From assembly GCA_027605045.1 (NCBI GenBank), contig JAQFWX010000001.1, positions 744,001-808,000 on the forward strand: 64,000 bases of DNA, in the 5' to 3' direction. This DNA comes from Phallus indusiatus. Taxonomy: Eukaryota; Basidiomycota; Agaricomycetes; Phallales; Phallaceae. The notes beneath the pieces were generated by a model that ran no database searches, was not told the DNA's origin, and worked only from the letters and a program-made list of their open reading frames with translations. Shown here in pieces: positions 25,123 to 37,222 of this stretch; within the stretch, counting starts at the first letter, position 1; each line of letters starts with the position of its first letter. The position numbers and the translations under genes are program-made.

Positions 25123-28100
25123 TTATACAAAGGCGGCGGCGTGCCGGGATTTTGATGATCCAAGAGGCTTGTCCTGAAAATGGAGTAGTTCATATAACGA
25201 TGCGATTTGATCTCCTTTCTGCTCGAGAGAATCAATGACCTCTCGTAAGTGATCCGCAAGGACGTTACGCTTGGCCACATTAGATACGGCGTCTATCACG
25301 GCGTATTGTTCTGCTAGTTCTATGTATATGCTATCGGTGAAAACGTCAGCTTTTAAGATTGTCAACGGGCAGATACCGAAAATATCACAAACGCTTTATA
25401 ATGTGAGAAATCGTCCTCCAAATCTTGCAGAACGTGGGTAAGAATGGTCTGAGGAGGTCTGGTTTCCCCATTTTCCGGCATGGTTTTCTTCCTCCTTCCT
25501 GCTCCCTCCGTTTGGAAGTAGGCCCTCAAATGTTGTTCATCCTCTTCGGGCGAACATTCCTGATAAAGCTCAAACCCACGTCGTTTCCTACTATGGCAAA
25601 CATGGCAGGTCATAGGGTCATGGTCTGGTGCGGCAAAGAACAGCCGTTCCATGCGCGAGCCACGAATCTGAGGAAACGCCGACGACGGTTTTCTTCTAAA
25701 CGGGAGGGGATTGCTGGTTTGACGGTGAGCCATATTGCGTAGGTTATCCAATTCTGAAGGTCGACTGCGGGAAGGGAGAGCTCCGAAACGGGAATTACTT
25801 GGTGCAGGAGACGGGCCCCGAACCTAAACATCCAAAGAGATGAGAATAGCTTAATCCGGATGTCCATAAAGCCTTTATTGGAGAAAAAAGTACCCACGGG
25901 AGAATTGCGACCTTCCTTTTCAGAACCACTGTTCTCGCTCTCGTTGGCTCTGCTTCCGTTGAGACTTGCTCTCATGGAAAAACTTCGCTCAGAACGACGT
26001 TCAGACACTTCAGCCTGCACCTTCGCGAGTTCCGAATCCTGTTCCCGAAGCAATGAGTAACATCGTCCAAATAAATATATACCGCAAATAGAAAAAGACG
26101 CACCTCTATGTATCTCTGAGAACGCGACTCTGAGTGTTCAGTAGTTTCAACAGGCTGGTCATCAGGTGGAGTCGGTTCATCTTCATCAGTATAGTTTGGT
26201 CGATTTTCAACATCTTCGTCTTCTTCAGGTTCTTGAAATGGCTCCTCCTCACTTGCAGATGCAGAAGTTTCCTGACTTTCCCTCGGAGGTTGTGTCAAAT
26301 CTTGAGTCTGCGAGACAAATTCATCCACAAGTGCTTGTCCAGTCCTAGAAACGGGTCTTTCCTCATTTTGAGCGAGAGGGTTAGTAACATAAGTGATGTC
26401 GAATCCGACTTGCGACGGTAAACCGGTGGCAACGCTTTGCTCCTGACGAGAAAACGAAACCGCACTGATGTCCCTGGACCTCTCTCTTTCCCTAACACCT
26501 TCCTCGACAAAAGCTCTCAAGCGCTCTACCTCCCCACCAAGTCTTTCAACCTTGGCGCTTAATGTCTGAACTTCGACCTGAACCTCTTCTGAAGCATCAA
26601 CATCCCGGCGGAGACCGTCGATTAAAGAACGATGAAGAGCAACTTCAGATGTGAGACGGGCGACATGCTCGCGCATAGTAGCCACAAGAACCTCCAGAGC
26701 TAAGTTTTTCATCAGCCAGATAAACGTAGCGAGCTTTTGAAAATAGAAACATACATTTCTTTTCCTCCACCGCGTTACGATATCGCATTTCCTCCTCTTG
26801 AACAGCACTATCTCTTTCAGCCTCCTTATTCAACTCTCGCGCCTTCATCTTCTTCCTCTCATATGCAACTTCCGCTTTGCACTCCTCCAACTCATACTCG
26901 AGGTCCTTTACACGCCTGCGCGAGATGCCGTTGTCGCGTTCCAGCGCATCCAACCGCGACTGCAATCCATCCAAAGCCGCAGCGACATCAGCCGCAAAAC
27001 GACGGTTCGCGACTGGTACTCCAGGATCAGTAACCAGCGTGAACTGTGTGCCAGAAGATCCCTCACCTTTAGCGGCAAGATACCCTTCACCTCCTCTCAA
27101 AGGACTTTCAACAGCAGCAGTGAGGTTGGTAACATCAGGAAGATGCACATTTGCCTTTGAACGTTCGTTTGCAACTAACGCTTCGTTGTGCTTATTCGAC
27201 CTGTCTACGAGAATGGGACGTTGTACACTGGAGACAGCATCCGGAGCAAAGCCGATTTTACGAGGTCTGGGGGTCTTGTCGTTATCTATAGGTTCTTGGA
27301 AATGAATTCTCGAATGCGATTGCCGTCCACGGGTAGCAGTAGGTTGTTGACCTGCAGTCGAAAGCTTTTCCTTCGGTCTGTCACCTTGCTTTGGCTGAGG
27401 CTGGGGTTCAGGGTCAGCCTGCGTAGGACGCGAAATCTCGGGTTGGCGGCTTAAATTAGACCTAACAGTATTGCTGGTAACAGAGGTATCGCTGCGCTTG
27501 GGAAACTGGAATGACTGTATTGGTGTCGGCGTGCTTCGCGGGCGTTTGGGGCTGAACTGGCTGCTGAGGGCTTGGGAGAGGCTAAGAGGTGATTTAAGTT
27601 GCGCCGAATCGTTTTCTACTTCTATTTGGGGCTCTGGCTGGGAATGTGAACGATTGAGGTAGTGATGTGTTGCGCCTGATCGTGATATGTTAGGCTGACG
27701 GAAGCCTGTTTTGAGGAAGCGGTCCAGTTCAGCTGTGGAATCGACAATGATAGGGTCAAATGTATACTTCAGGCAAAGAAGAGTTAGTTCTTTAGGGTTC
27801 GATACCATACTGAAATACCTACTTGATCAAGCTTGCTGTTCTTATTTGACTTGGTTGTTGTTTTTGAGTGAAAGGTCGAGTTAAACATACTCAGACCGTC
27901 GGCGGCGCCAAGCATGGGTTGCAAAGGCCTGTGTGGATCGAATTCTTGGTTCGCATGAGGAGACTTCACAGGCGTATAGTCTCTGCCGCGTAGGCCAGCG
28001 GTGAGGGTCAACGCGCTTGCATGGTGAGCAGCGGTACTCAGAGTGTGTCCCAGATCCGGATCAAGCGCGACGGAGTCTTCATCGCCGTGTCTTGAGTAAA

Positions 28101-28317
28101 TATCTGAATCAAAATGAGAAGGGTGTTCGAAAGAATGGAAGGAATGACGAGGATTGGAGTTGTGTCGCGGGAGATCGACGGAAGAGGCGTCGTCCTCGTA
28201 GTCTTCGCGTGTGCTGCCTGGAGACATTGTCGGCGGCGATGGAATAGTATTAGCAATGTCGCGTTCGAGTCTTATGCGATGTTGCTCGAGCTGGTCGCCT
28301 TCTATTCGCAGGGACAT
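25123..28317 (-). CDS. Spindle-pole/centrosome coiled-coil protein with Cep57-type C-terminus (Ppc89-like)
   Basis: Multi-exon gene starting MSLRIEGDQLEQHR (28317). The first half is low-complexity and Ser/Pro-rich. The middle is a long coiled coil (DGLQSRLDALERDNG, VKDLEYELEECKAEV, VQTLSAKVERLGGEVERLRAF, about 27030-26490), and an acidic stretch (EEEPFQEPEEDEDVEN) follows. The C-terminus has HDPMTCHVCHSRKRRG, then TILTHVLQDLEDDFSHYK, YIELAEQYAVIDAV, LADHLREVIDSLEQKGDQIASLYELLHFQDKP and a stop at 25123. This ending is typical of the fungal Cep57 microtubule-binding domain, as in the fission yeast spindle-pole scaffold Ppc89. Membership is assigned on the C-terminal pattern; orthology would need a search. 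Start codons of ERG24 and this gene are 205 bp apart on opposite strands. Confidence 0.7.
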
Positions 28318-28522
28318 TTGTCGAGAAGGAAAAGAGCGCGCCAGACAATGCGCTTGCCGGTTAAAAAAGGACGCGAAACAAGGTTAGTGGTCACGTGATT
28401 GGACTCGGACACGGAGTGTCACAGAATTGTCACGGTCATACGATCACAGAGAGGGAATTTTACACGCGCAGTCCTTCCACGTTCCACACTCTCCACTCTC
28501 CGTTCCACACGTTCTCTCCAAC
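28318..28522. promoter_or_regulatory. Divergent promoter of the Ppc89-like gene and ERG24
   Basis: The two start codons face away from each other over 205 bp, so their promoters share this stretch. It contains CACGTGAT (about 28393), a CACGTG E-box-like core, and repeated TTCCACAC/TCTCC pyrimidine tracts before the ERG24 ATG. Shared regulation is plausible but not shown. Confidence 0.6.
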
Positions 28523-30164
28523 ATGGTCAAAACAGAAAAGGAAAATGAACTCAACCCTCGGACAAAACACTATGAATTTGCCGGACCACCCGGAGCGCTG
28601 TTTGTTACTCTTTCGGTGCCAATTACAACCTACGCCTTGTTCTTTGTCTGCTCCGAAACTTCAGGCGGTTGTCCCCCTCCTCTAGCATCACTTCCTTACA
28701 AATTCAGCAGTGCTGTAACAGATGCAAATTGGTGGAAGTCTCTTTGGGATACACAAGCATTTCTTGCGTATCTTGCTTGGTATACGTTCACCGTTGTGGC
28801 GTGGTTTGTGCTCCCGGGTGATTGGATCGACGGTGTCATCATGCGCAATGGTCAAAAAAAGAAGTACAAAATCAATGGTATGTATTGCTAGCTATACCTG
28901 CTGGATACATTCACATGTCTTACAAAACCCATTAGCTTTCTCTACCTTCTTGCTAGCTCTCGGTTTGGCGGCTGGGGCTATCCTTCGCTATGGTCCAGGT
29001 GTCATGACGTTCATCTACGACCACTGGGTCGGACTCGTCACTTCATCCGTCATAATGTCCGTTGTCCAAGCTATCTATGTATACGTGGCCTCTTTCCAAG
29101 GCGACAAGCTCCTCGCTCTGGGTGGAAATACCGGAAACTTCATCTACGACGTAAGTCCCCGACACGTCGTCAAAACGTACGATATTTTTTACACTTACGA
29201 AATGCTATGCTCAGTTTTACATTGGCCGTGAATTGAACCCTTCAATTGGCTCTTTTGATATCAAATCTTTCAACGAGCTCCGCCCCGGTCTCATCCTGTG
29301 GGCTCTGATCGACATTGCCATGGCTTGCGAACAGGCTATACGCCGTGGTGGCAAAATCACGGACTCGATGTTCCTCGTTCTATTTTTCCACATCTGGTAT
29401 ATCGGCGATGGTTTGTACAATGAGGTATGTCAACATTTATCCCTCTTTATTTTTGCCCAAATCTGACACCATTCTCTCAAGCCCGCTATCTTCACAACCA
29501 TGGATATTACCACAGACGGTTTCGGTTTCATGCTTTCAGTCGGTGATCTTGCATGGGTACCATTCGTATATTCCCTCCAAGCACGCTACCTTGTCTTCAA
29601 CCAAGTCGAACTGGGCACATTCCTTACAATCTTCGTATTCGCGCTTCATTCAGCGGGTTATTACATATTCCGCAGTGCCAATGGAGAGAAGAACGATTTC
29701 CGTAATGGACGTAATCCCAAAAGTACGTTCACTACATTGTTCCCTGGGACTGCACGGTACCCATCCTTTACTGTTTTAGATCTCCAGTTCTTCGTTACTG
29801 AAAGTGGTTCTAAACTTCTTACCTCTGGATGGTGGGGTGCATCACGTCACCCCAACTACTTGTAAGTAGCAACACATAGCATAGTCCTGCTGAACTCATG
29901 TAGCTCTTAGCGGTGATATTTTAATGGCTACTGCTTATTCGATGGCAACGGGTTTCAACACGCCCATCACGTACTTTTACCCTGCTTATTTCGCTGTTCT
30001 CCTAATCCACAGACAAATTCGCGATGACGAGAATTGTGCCAAGAAGTAAGCAGCCCACAGATGTACTTCAAATTAAACCTTTCTAACTCCTATGCAGGTA
30101 TGGTAAAGATTGGGAAAAATATAAACGCCTTGTACCCTACCGAATCATTCCTTACGTTTACTAA
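28523..30164 (+). CDS. erg24: Delta(14)-sterol reductase
   Basis: Seven exons, all phases closing to 434 residues: 28523-28877, 28936-29150, 29215-29424, 29482-29722, 29780-29861, 29911-30045, 30098-30164. The enzyme reduces the C14=C15 double bond left after lanosterol 14-demethylation, using NADPH, in the endoplasmic reticulum. It is the target of morpholine fungicides. Family marks: GPPGALFVTLSVPITTY at the N-terminus, IGRELNPSIGSFDIKSFNELRPGLI in the middle, then DITTDGFGFMLSVGDLAWVPF, GWWGASRHPNYFGD and a C-terminal [29 protein letters not shown]-type ending. Several hydrophobic segments fit a polytopic membrane protein. Length equals the yeast enzyme (438). Converges with ORC2 over 106 bp. 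Confidence 0.95.
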
Positions 30165-30270
30165 ACTTCAAAAGGATATCCCACCTGATATGCTTTATTG
30201 CATGTCTGTATCGCTACCTATAACTTTCTCGCTACTCTGATCTGTCCTGTTCCAATAAACATCCTCTTAT

Positions 30271-31863
30271 TTATTGCTCTGTACTTAACTCTGCAAGTAC
30301 ATTCTTTAATTCAGAAACCCCAAGGGGTATCCATAAACATTCACTTCCTCCATTAACCGTCGTTAAGACTAAACCGTGATCTCGATACTCTGCCAACAGT
30401 GCTTTAAACGACGTATCATTCGTGGCTATGAAATCAGCTCGAGCAGCGTTGAACAGAGCAGTATACGAAACGGCATGGGCCTGCAGCTGTTTCTTGTCCC
30501 TCCTGGACGATGAAGCAGTCCCTTCCTCGACTGCGGCCAACAATGTCTTTGTCAAAAGAGCAAATAACTTTTTGGCTTTAACGTTTACGGATAACAGAAT
30601 GTGTTTTGCTGCTAATTCGGTCATCTCTTGATTGGCGTCTGCAGCAGCGATTTTGCTCGATTTGCCTCGTATGCTACCTAGATTGAGATGAGCTAATTCG
30701 GCATCGTAATGACGCATTGTAGTCATGTCGTGCCAAAGCCAGGCAAAACCGCGGGTAGATGGTACGTCATTCGTGGCTTCAGTATACAAGTGTTTGCGCG
30801 TACTCGATTCCAGAGTGCTCCATATGAGTTCTGAGTGGATGTGGTCGATAGAAGCTATGAGGTGTATTCGAGGGTTGAGGGCCAATAAAGATAGGATGGA
30901 TTTAGCTTTCGCAGTTCGAAGAGAGGATGATTCAATGTTGTGAACTATAAGGAATAAAGGAGCTGAAGCGACGCGTTGCTTGGGTCGTACGGCCTTAGGC
31001 AAGAAAAAGTCATAAATTCGACGAGCTTGTGCTTCAGAACCAACCATGCCGGGGACTAAAGGTACCTCCGTGACGCCACGAATTTCTTCTACCTTTGCAA
31101 TCAACTCTTTAATCCCGATTCCAGGTATGAACCCATTAACAATGACAACGTGACCCCGTTTTGAACAAACCGTCTTCGCGAACTCATTCAGCAAGGTCCG
31201 TTTCGATCCAAACCCGAAGAAAAGCAGATTAAAACCTTCATCAAGCTCGAGCGTATACCGCGGAAAAAGTTTGACATGTCCTTTCCAGATTCGTTCCAGC
31301 TCCGATTCATGAACTGCACCAACTGCGGAGCTCGCAAGAAGGGACGTGTACTCCTCGGAAGACAATGGCGGGACCAGCTCCGAAAACACGTTACTCGACG
31401 TTTTCGTCAACTTTGAAGCTGCCAAAAAGTACGCATCGAAAGAATTCCGAAAAATGAGGTTTTTGCCTTTGATATTGATCGCTTTTTCCGTTACTGTAGA
31501 CAGCATATCGGGGCCCGGCTCTGAGTCTTCTTCATCTTCCGAGCTGCTTGGCCCAGCCTTACTAGGGCTCGCATCGTCTCCATCTTCTTCATCTTCCTCT
31601 TCATCCGAAGATGATACTGGTTGCTGAATAACCCGTGCTCGTTTTAATGGACTTGATCGCGGTGTAGTGGTAGATCCGCCTCTAGCGCCACGAGAACCAG
31701 AACCTCTACCTCTAGGGGTAGTCGTAGTCGACCGTGTGCGTTTAACTGGCTTTGCCGGTGTATCATTTACATAGAATATTCTGCTTGTTGAGGGTGTATT
31801 GACGGGGAGATTTTCGACGGCTTTGACCGACTGACGCGTGACGCGACCGTGTGGAGAAGACAT
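30271..31863 (-). CDS. orc2: Origin recognition complex subunit 2
   Basis: A single-exon frame of 530 residues from MSSPHGRVTRQS (31863); an in-frame Met lies 7 codons upstream. ORC2 is part of the six-subunit complex that marks replication origins and loads MCM helicase. The N-terminal 130 residues are basic then acidic and low complexity (SSSDEEEDEEDGDD). The conserved part starts at FRNSFDAYFLAASK and includes LDEGFNLLFFGFGSKRTLLNEFA, HVVIVNGFIPGIGIKEL, FLIVHNIESSSLR and LIASIDHIHSELIW, all typical of the degenerate AAA+ core. The C-terminus is a winged helix (LLAEYRDHGLVL). No defects seen. A truncated copy of its 5' half lies at 41398-41820. Confidence 0.92.
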   Translation of the reverse strand: MSSPHGRVTRQSVKAVENLPVNTPSTSRIFYVNDTPAKPVKRTRSTTTTPRGRGSGSRGARGGSTTTPRSSPLKRARVIQQPVSSSDEEEDEEDGDDASPSKAGPSSSEDEEDSEPGPDMLSTVTEKAINIKGKNLIFRNSFDAYFLAASKLTKTSSNVFSELVPPLSSEEYTSLLASSAVGAVHESELERIWKGHVKLFPRYTLELDEGFNLLFFGFGSKRTLLNEFAKTVCSKRGHVVIVNGFIPGIGIKELIAKVEEIRGVTEVPLVPGMVGSEAQARRIYDFFLPKAVRPKQRVASAPLFLIVHNIESSSLRTAKAKSILSLLALNPRIHLIASIDHIHSELIWSTLESSTRKHLYTEATNDVPSTRGFAWLWHDMTTMRHYDAELAHLNLGSIRGKSSKIAAADANQEMTELAAKHILLSVNVKAKKLFALLTKTLLAAVEEGTASSSRRDKKQLQAHAVSYTALFNAARADFIATNDTSFKALLAEYRDHGLVLTTVNGGSECLWIPLGVSELKNVLAELSTEQ

Positions 31864-31980
31864 GTCATTGAACGCCGTAAGCAAAGCGCGGATGCAAATT
31901 TACAATCTACAACAAGTCTACGTATACGAATTATTACGCCACTTTGCATTTCGTCAAGAATACGATGCTTATTGGTCATA

Positions 31981-34930
31981 TCACTGGAAACATTTGTTAC
32001 TTGCTTCATCTTTATCGCTGATCATCCCCAACAATCTAGCTTTTATTTGAATTCCCTAATAATGAATACCCTGTCAATATTTTGACTTCCGTGAAGCTGT
32101 ACACCAGATTAAACTAACCAGTATTTTCGAATAATATCTCGGAGCTGGAAAATCTCCAATCGCCCACCAGACCTAAGTCAATGTGTGAGTGCTATAGGCC
32201 ACAATCAAACTGTTGAACTTAAACTCACTCCAGGATGTCCCGAAGGCGTGTACGCTCTTCTCAGTTCATTAACTTCATTGTATCCCCAAACAGGCGTGAT
32301 TTTGTTCACGACTTCCTTTCCTAGAATTGGTAAGATAGCGTTCTTCACAGGTTCATAACCCGTGGCGAAAATAACAGCATCAGCTGGCAAGAACGAGCCG
32401 TCCTTGAATTTTAGACCATTCGCCGTAAAACTTTCGGGCTCTCCCCTCTTGATTTTTATGTCTCCTTTAATGATAAGATCGGCGGCACCTATATCGATTG
32501 CTAGTAGGAATTTAAGTGACGGAGAAAAGATTGGTTAAGCTTCAAACGACGTACAATACCCTGTAAATTCATTCAAATCAGAGTTCTCTCGGGAAGAATT
32601 ATGAAATAGAAATTACCTCCGAATCGCTGAAACACTCTAACGAACAGCCCCGCTCCTTCTTCGCCTTCATTCACATCCAACCCAGCTTTCAAAAGCCCGT
32701 CAATCATATCCTTCTGTTCCGCAATCCGTTTCTCTTTCTCTGCAATCCCGAGCTCTTTCAACAGACCGATAGAGATACCAGCAACTCGCAAATCCGCGTT
32801 TCGCAGATCAGCGTTGGAGGGATACACTAGATCCAAAAATGTTCTGTGCAAATATTCGGAAGAAGTGACGATAAGACTGGATCGTTGTACCATCGTGACT
32901 GATTTCGCGTTGTGTAGTGCTAGATTTTGACAGATATCCGCTGATGTTTGAGACGCCCCTACGACGATGACGTTTTTGTTCACGTATGGTTCATACCCTT
33001 TGTAATTGGTCGCATGGAGTTTGGGACCATTGAATAAATCGGCGTTATGAAGAGGAGGAATATACGGCTTTCCGAGTGTTCCAATGGCTAATACAATATG
33101 ATAAGGCCTAAGTGTGACCTTTTCACCGTCTTTCAGCACATCGACAGTCCATCGTCTGGTAGCTGGATCATAAGAAGGCGTTGGGAGGATGGTGGAGCGG
33201 TTCCAGATGACCAAGTCTTGATTTAGGGAGTACTGTTCCAACATACTAGCTACTTTCTCTTTCGGAGTCCATTTTGGCCAGTTATCCGGAAACTTGGTGT
33301 ATAAAACTGGACAAAAAGGGTAAGAAAGCAATAGATGGTTGATTGTTTAGAGGCCTACGTGTATGGTGTGATCTAGGACTGTGTAGTGTTAAACTTGGAT
33401 AGCGCTCTCTCCAATTATTTCCGATTCTGTCTGATTGATCTATTACAGCAGTTTGCAGACTCATTTGCACTCCGACAAGTCGCGCGTCGGATGTGCAAAA
33501 AATAGGGTCGAGAAACCGAGTTTTCATGGCTCAACGGCTGATCATAAAATAGGGGTGTATTAGTAGGAAATACTCTTAAGATGTAGTTCGATTTTTTGAA
33601 ACCAAAAAGTCATCATAATTGAGCAATTTAAAAAAAACCGGGTTCTCTGAGTTTATGGGCCTTTTGGGATTGAAAGTACTAGCTGGGAAAGATTGAGTAA
33701 GCACTCCAAGTTCCTTATGGCTCAGTGGTTGAATTGCTGCTGTCGCTTATGCTATTTTTCGGAGGTCGCTAGTTCGATTCTGGGGTGTCCCTTTTTTGTT
33801 CAAGATCATTTTCCACTGCACTTAGTACTGAGTTCAAAAAAAAATTCCATAAAAATTATATATGTCTTTCATAATATTTTACGAGATCTCAAGTGTCATT
33901 GAAATCTGGAGACAATTTTTTGTGAAAAAAAAATTTTTTCTAAGATATCGAAAAAAGTGAAGTGTCCCAGAATCGAACTAGCGACCTCCGAAAAATAGCA
34001 TAAGCGACAGCAGCAATTCAACCACTGAGCCATAAGGAACTTGGAGTGCTTACTCAATCTTTCCCAGCTAGTACTTTCAATCCCAAAAGGCCCATAAACT
34101 CAGAGAACCCGGTTTTTTTTAAATTGCTCAATTATGATGACTTTTTGGTTTCAAAAAATCGAACTACATCTTAAGAGTATTTCCTACTAATACACCCCTA
34201 TTTTATGATCAGCCGTTGAGCCATGAAAACTCGGTTTCTCGACCCTATTTTTTGCACATCCGACGTGTGACTTGTCGGAGTGCAAATGAGTCTGCAAACT
34301 GCTGTAATAGGGTGGGTATATTCATTTGACGAAACCTCGCCCCGACAGTAAGGTCACATTGACCCGCACCCACTGGATCGGAATTATAAGTAATGAAAAC
34401 ATAATAAACTTTCAAGCACATACAAACGATAACGTGAGGATCTTGTTCAATTCTTTTCTTTTCTTCCTCATAAGCATCCTGCCAATTTTTCCGATGTTCA
34501 TCGTAATACCCGCTGGGAGGTTGAGCATTCTCCTCGTGCCCTTTCAAATCGACAGCACAAAGTAAAGCGATAGTGCTTTCCATGCCCCATCTGCTTCCTG
34601 CAACAAAATATATCCTCTTCCCCAGACTAGTGGCGTATCAAACGTGAAAGAGGCCTCGATGACATGACCACTGAAAGTAAACCCAGGCTGGACTCCATTA
34701 GGTCCTTCGAGATGTAAATTCGTAATTTGAGCGTTCTCCAAACGTTTTGTCAGATATTCTTCAATATCATTAGGTCCTTTCAGTGAACGACAATTCCATT
34801 CGAAAACGAGATTATCGCGTAGCCAACCGTTTGGCAAGAAAAGGGAGGACAGACCGTGAGCATCATTAGAACGTACGTGTTTGTTGAGTTCGTCAAACCA
34901 AGCAGTGATTATAGCAGAGGGGTTTTGCAT
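31981..34930 (-). pseudogene. Flavin-containing monooxygenase copy A, broken
   Basis: Read from MQNPSAIIT (34930) to TGA at 31981. It has an NTF2/SnoaL-like N-terminus (LFLPNGWLRDNLVFEWN), an FAD-binding start (SDPVGAGQCDLTVGARFRQMNIPTLL), an NADPH motif (VIVVGASQTSADIC), an ATG motif (FATGYEP) and the ending IKARLLGMISDKDEASNKCF. Two lesions are visible. One A is missing near 34559-34561 compared with copy B (CACAAAG against CACAAAAG), shifting the frame after ALSLYF. An 859-bp foldback element sits at 33446-34304 within the FAD-binding part, between NIPTLL and DQSDRIG. The remaining exons are otherwise close to copy B, so inactivation looks recent. Confidence 0.85.
33446..34304. mobile_element. 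Foldback element (TA target site) with tRNA-like arms
   Basis: Two arms of 339 nt each (33446-33784 and 33966-34304) are inverted copies, nearly identical; the clearest difference is TCGCGCG against TCACACG. A 181-nt AT-rich spacer separates them. Ends read CAGCAGTTTGCAGAC. TA flanks both ends (33444-33445 and 34305-34306), and copy B of the host gene has a single TA there, so the target duplication is TA as in Tc1/mariner-type transposition. Each arm holds a tRNA-like unit: an A-box TGGCTCAGTGG (about 33719) and a B-box AGTTCGATTCT (about 33770). It has no coding capacity. Confidence 0.9.
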
Positions 34931-35011
34931 ATTGCTTTGAGGTAGGTCGACATCAGGCATTTGAGCATATATATATATGCGTGGTCATGTCTATCATGCG
35001 AAAGAAGTGCC

Positions 35012-35747
35012 TAGGGCTCCCCACCGTACCGTAAACGGATACGGCCGTACACTATACGGAAAAAATACGGACCAAGCCGTGCCGTCACCGTACCGTATTG
35101 TCACTTCCAGGTAGCCTCGACGGTACGGGTACGGGCAAAAAACGGCCGTTTACGTCCGTATTACGGATACGGTTGGGTTTAGATTCAATTTAGAGCATTA
35201 TAGAGTATTATTCACACACCTATGTATCCAATCATCTAAAATATCATGAATAGGTGGCTACAAAGGCGGCGTAATCGTATATACGCTGAAAAATGGGCGA
35301 AATCTACTGACTTGTGGTGTGACATGCATGTGACATATGATATGTGACGCATGTGACAGAAGATTGCGTCGCTTTAAACCGACCCTGACCACTTCATTAG
35401 CGCTCACCTCAGTTTGCCGAATAGGAATGTTCAACTCAGACTCGTTTTTTTTTAGATGGATGGCGCGGGTGCCTCGGGTTTTGCCTCAATAGGGTCAAAT
35501 TTGAGACGGAGCTGCCAGAGTAAAGGTAAAATTCACTTGAAATTCACAGTTCACCTAAAACTACTTACAGACACCGTATAGCCGTATTTACGGCCGTAAA
35601 CGGCCATTTTTATACGGGCCGTATCCGTATACCCAAAATCTTCAGACGGCATACGGCCAAATCAACCAGACTCGAGTTCGGTACGGATACGGCGCTGTAA
35701 TACGGGTGCCGTATATACGGGCTATACGGCTACGGTGGGGAGCCCTA
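35012..35747. mobile_element. Non-autonomous hAT element, copy 2
   Basis: 736 bp with the same terminal repeats as copy 1 and a perfect 8-bp target duplication GAAGTGCC (35004-35011 and 35748-35755). It is inverted relative to copy 1 and the two match along their whole length, including the CCGTA/TACGG arrays. It is inserted upstream of FMO copy A, at a point where the equivalent sequence upstream of copy B is uninterrupted (about 44096). Confidence 0.93.
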
Positions 35748-37222
35748 GAAGTGCCTTGGTTTGGTTAGTAGCAATTCGCTTCGAATTCTTTGTGAATGTC
35801 TGAACTACTGAGCGGATATTAGATTGAATTATTAGGTTTGATTCTCACTTTTTAGATAAAAAAGGATCAATCGATGAACGGTGCAGGCTGACTGCATCAC
35901 TGATTCAACAACTCAGTGGTGTGCTGAGTAATCCGGAGAGAATCGGCTGTTTTAATTCATTCAATCATTCATTCAATACTTATGAAAAGGCAACGATGAC
36001 TAAGATTACGTAAGATTATGTAATTCTTGGCGCGAGGTGCAGCCGAGCTCTGGCTTAATGCGAGGCGAAGCCGAGCCACTGGTGTGTGAAGTGCTGACAG
36101 TGGTGAGTGAACCAGCCTCAGCAGCCAATCGCAAGACACCAACACTCTCACTCAAATGCATTCCCAAAACTCGCGCCTTTCGCTGGCCTCTAATGAGTGA
36201 CATGAATAGCCTGAGACCCTGAGAGACTACTGAGAGACTGACTAATACTAACTTGAATCAAATTGAGCTACTGAGATAAATTAGATACAATAAATACAAT
36301 TAGTGAGAATAAATAAAGTAGAAAAGCTGAATTGTCTTTGTAACTGTAAATCTAAGTGATAAATTTGGACTTTGGAGACACTTTTCTTTTTTTCCCATCC
36401 TTTTAATAGTGACTGAGAATCCCTGAGAACTATTCACATAGCAGTCACACAATGCAGAGGGGAGTGAACTATAAGTGATGTCAGAGCAAGAGTACTCAGT
36501 TGAAGAAATGTTTATGTATTAATTCTATGAGTATTATATGCTAACACAGATCAAAATTGAGAACAAGCACATGGTGGATGTGAGTAAGAGAAATGGAAAA
36601 TACAGAGGACAGGGCAAATGTGAGTGACAGATAAAATATGAGAAGTGTAAATGAGATAGGAATAAAATGGTGCTGATGATAATAAATAATAAATGGGAAG
36701 AATGAGAAGAACATGGTGCCATACTCTGACAATCTGGACAAGAATGAAAGTGTGACATAGAATGAAAAGAAAACTCAACTGTAAATTTAAATAACAGGAA
36801 AATACATAATTCAGACTACAAATTCAAAAACTGGGATTAAATCCAGAACCAGAGCTACTGGACTCTGATAGTCTGAGCAGTTTCCGGTAATCAACATTTC
36901 TGTCTATTTCGAAAATTCTTCCCTAAAAAAATTGAAAATAAAAATAAAAATAATATAAGATTAGTCCATTAGTCTGGGCACATACCATGTCATTTAGACA
37001 ATGTATTGTGTAACCTTGATGCTGCCAGATACCAGACATGTATCCTGAATCTAACCAATGTAATATTATGAGTATCAGACTGAGAATGAGTGTAGAATGT
37101 GTGTAAGTAAAGAAACAAGAATAGTGAAGGATGGAGCAGGAGAGGATAACATGTGGGAATATGAAAAATAAAATAGATCCAATTGATGATGATAATAAAT
37201 AAGGAAACATCAACAATGGTAG

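Noticed and set aside
33700..33800. A functional tRNA gene
   Set aside because: A- and B-box words are present but stems do not pair, and the same sequence occurs inverted as part of the foldback element.
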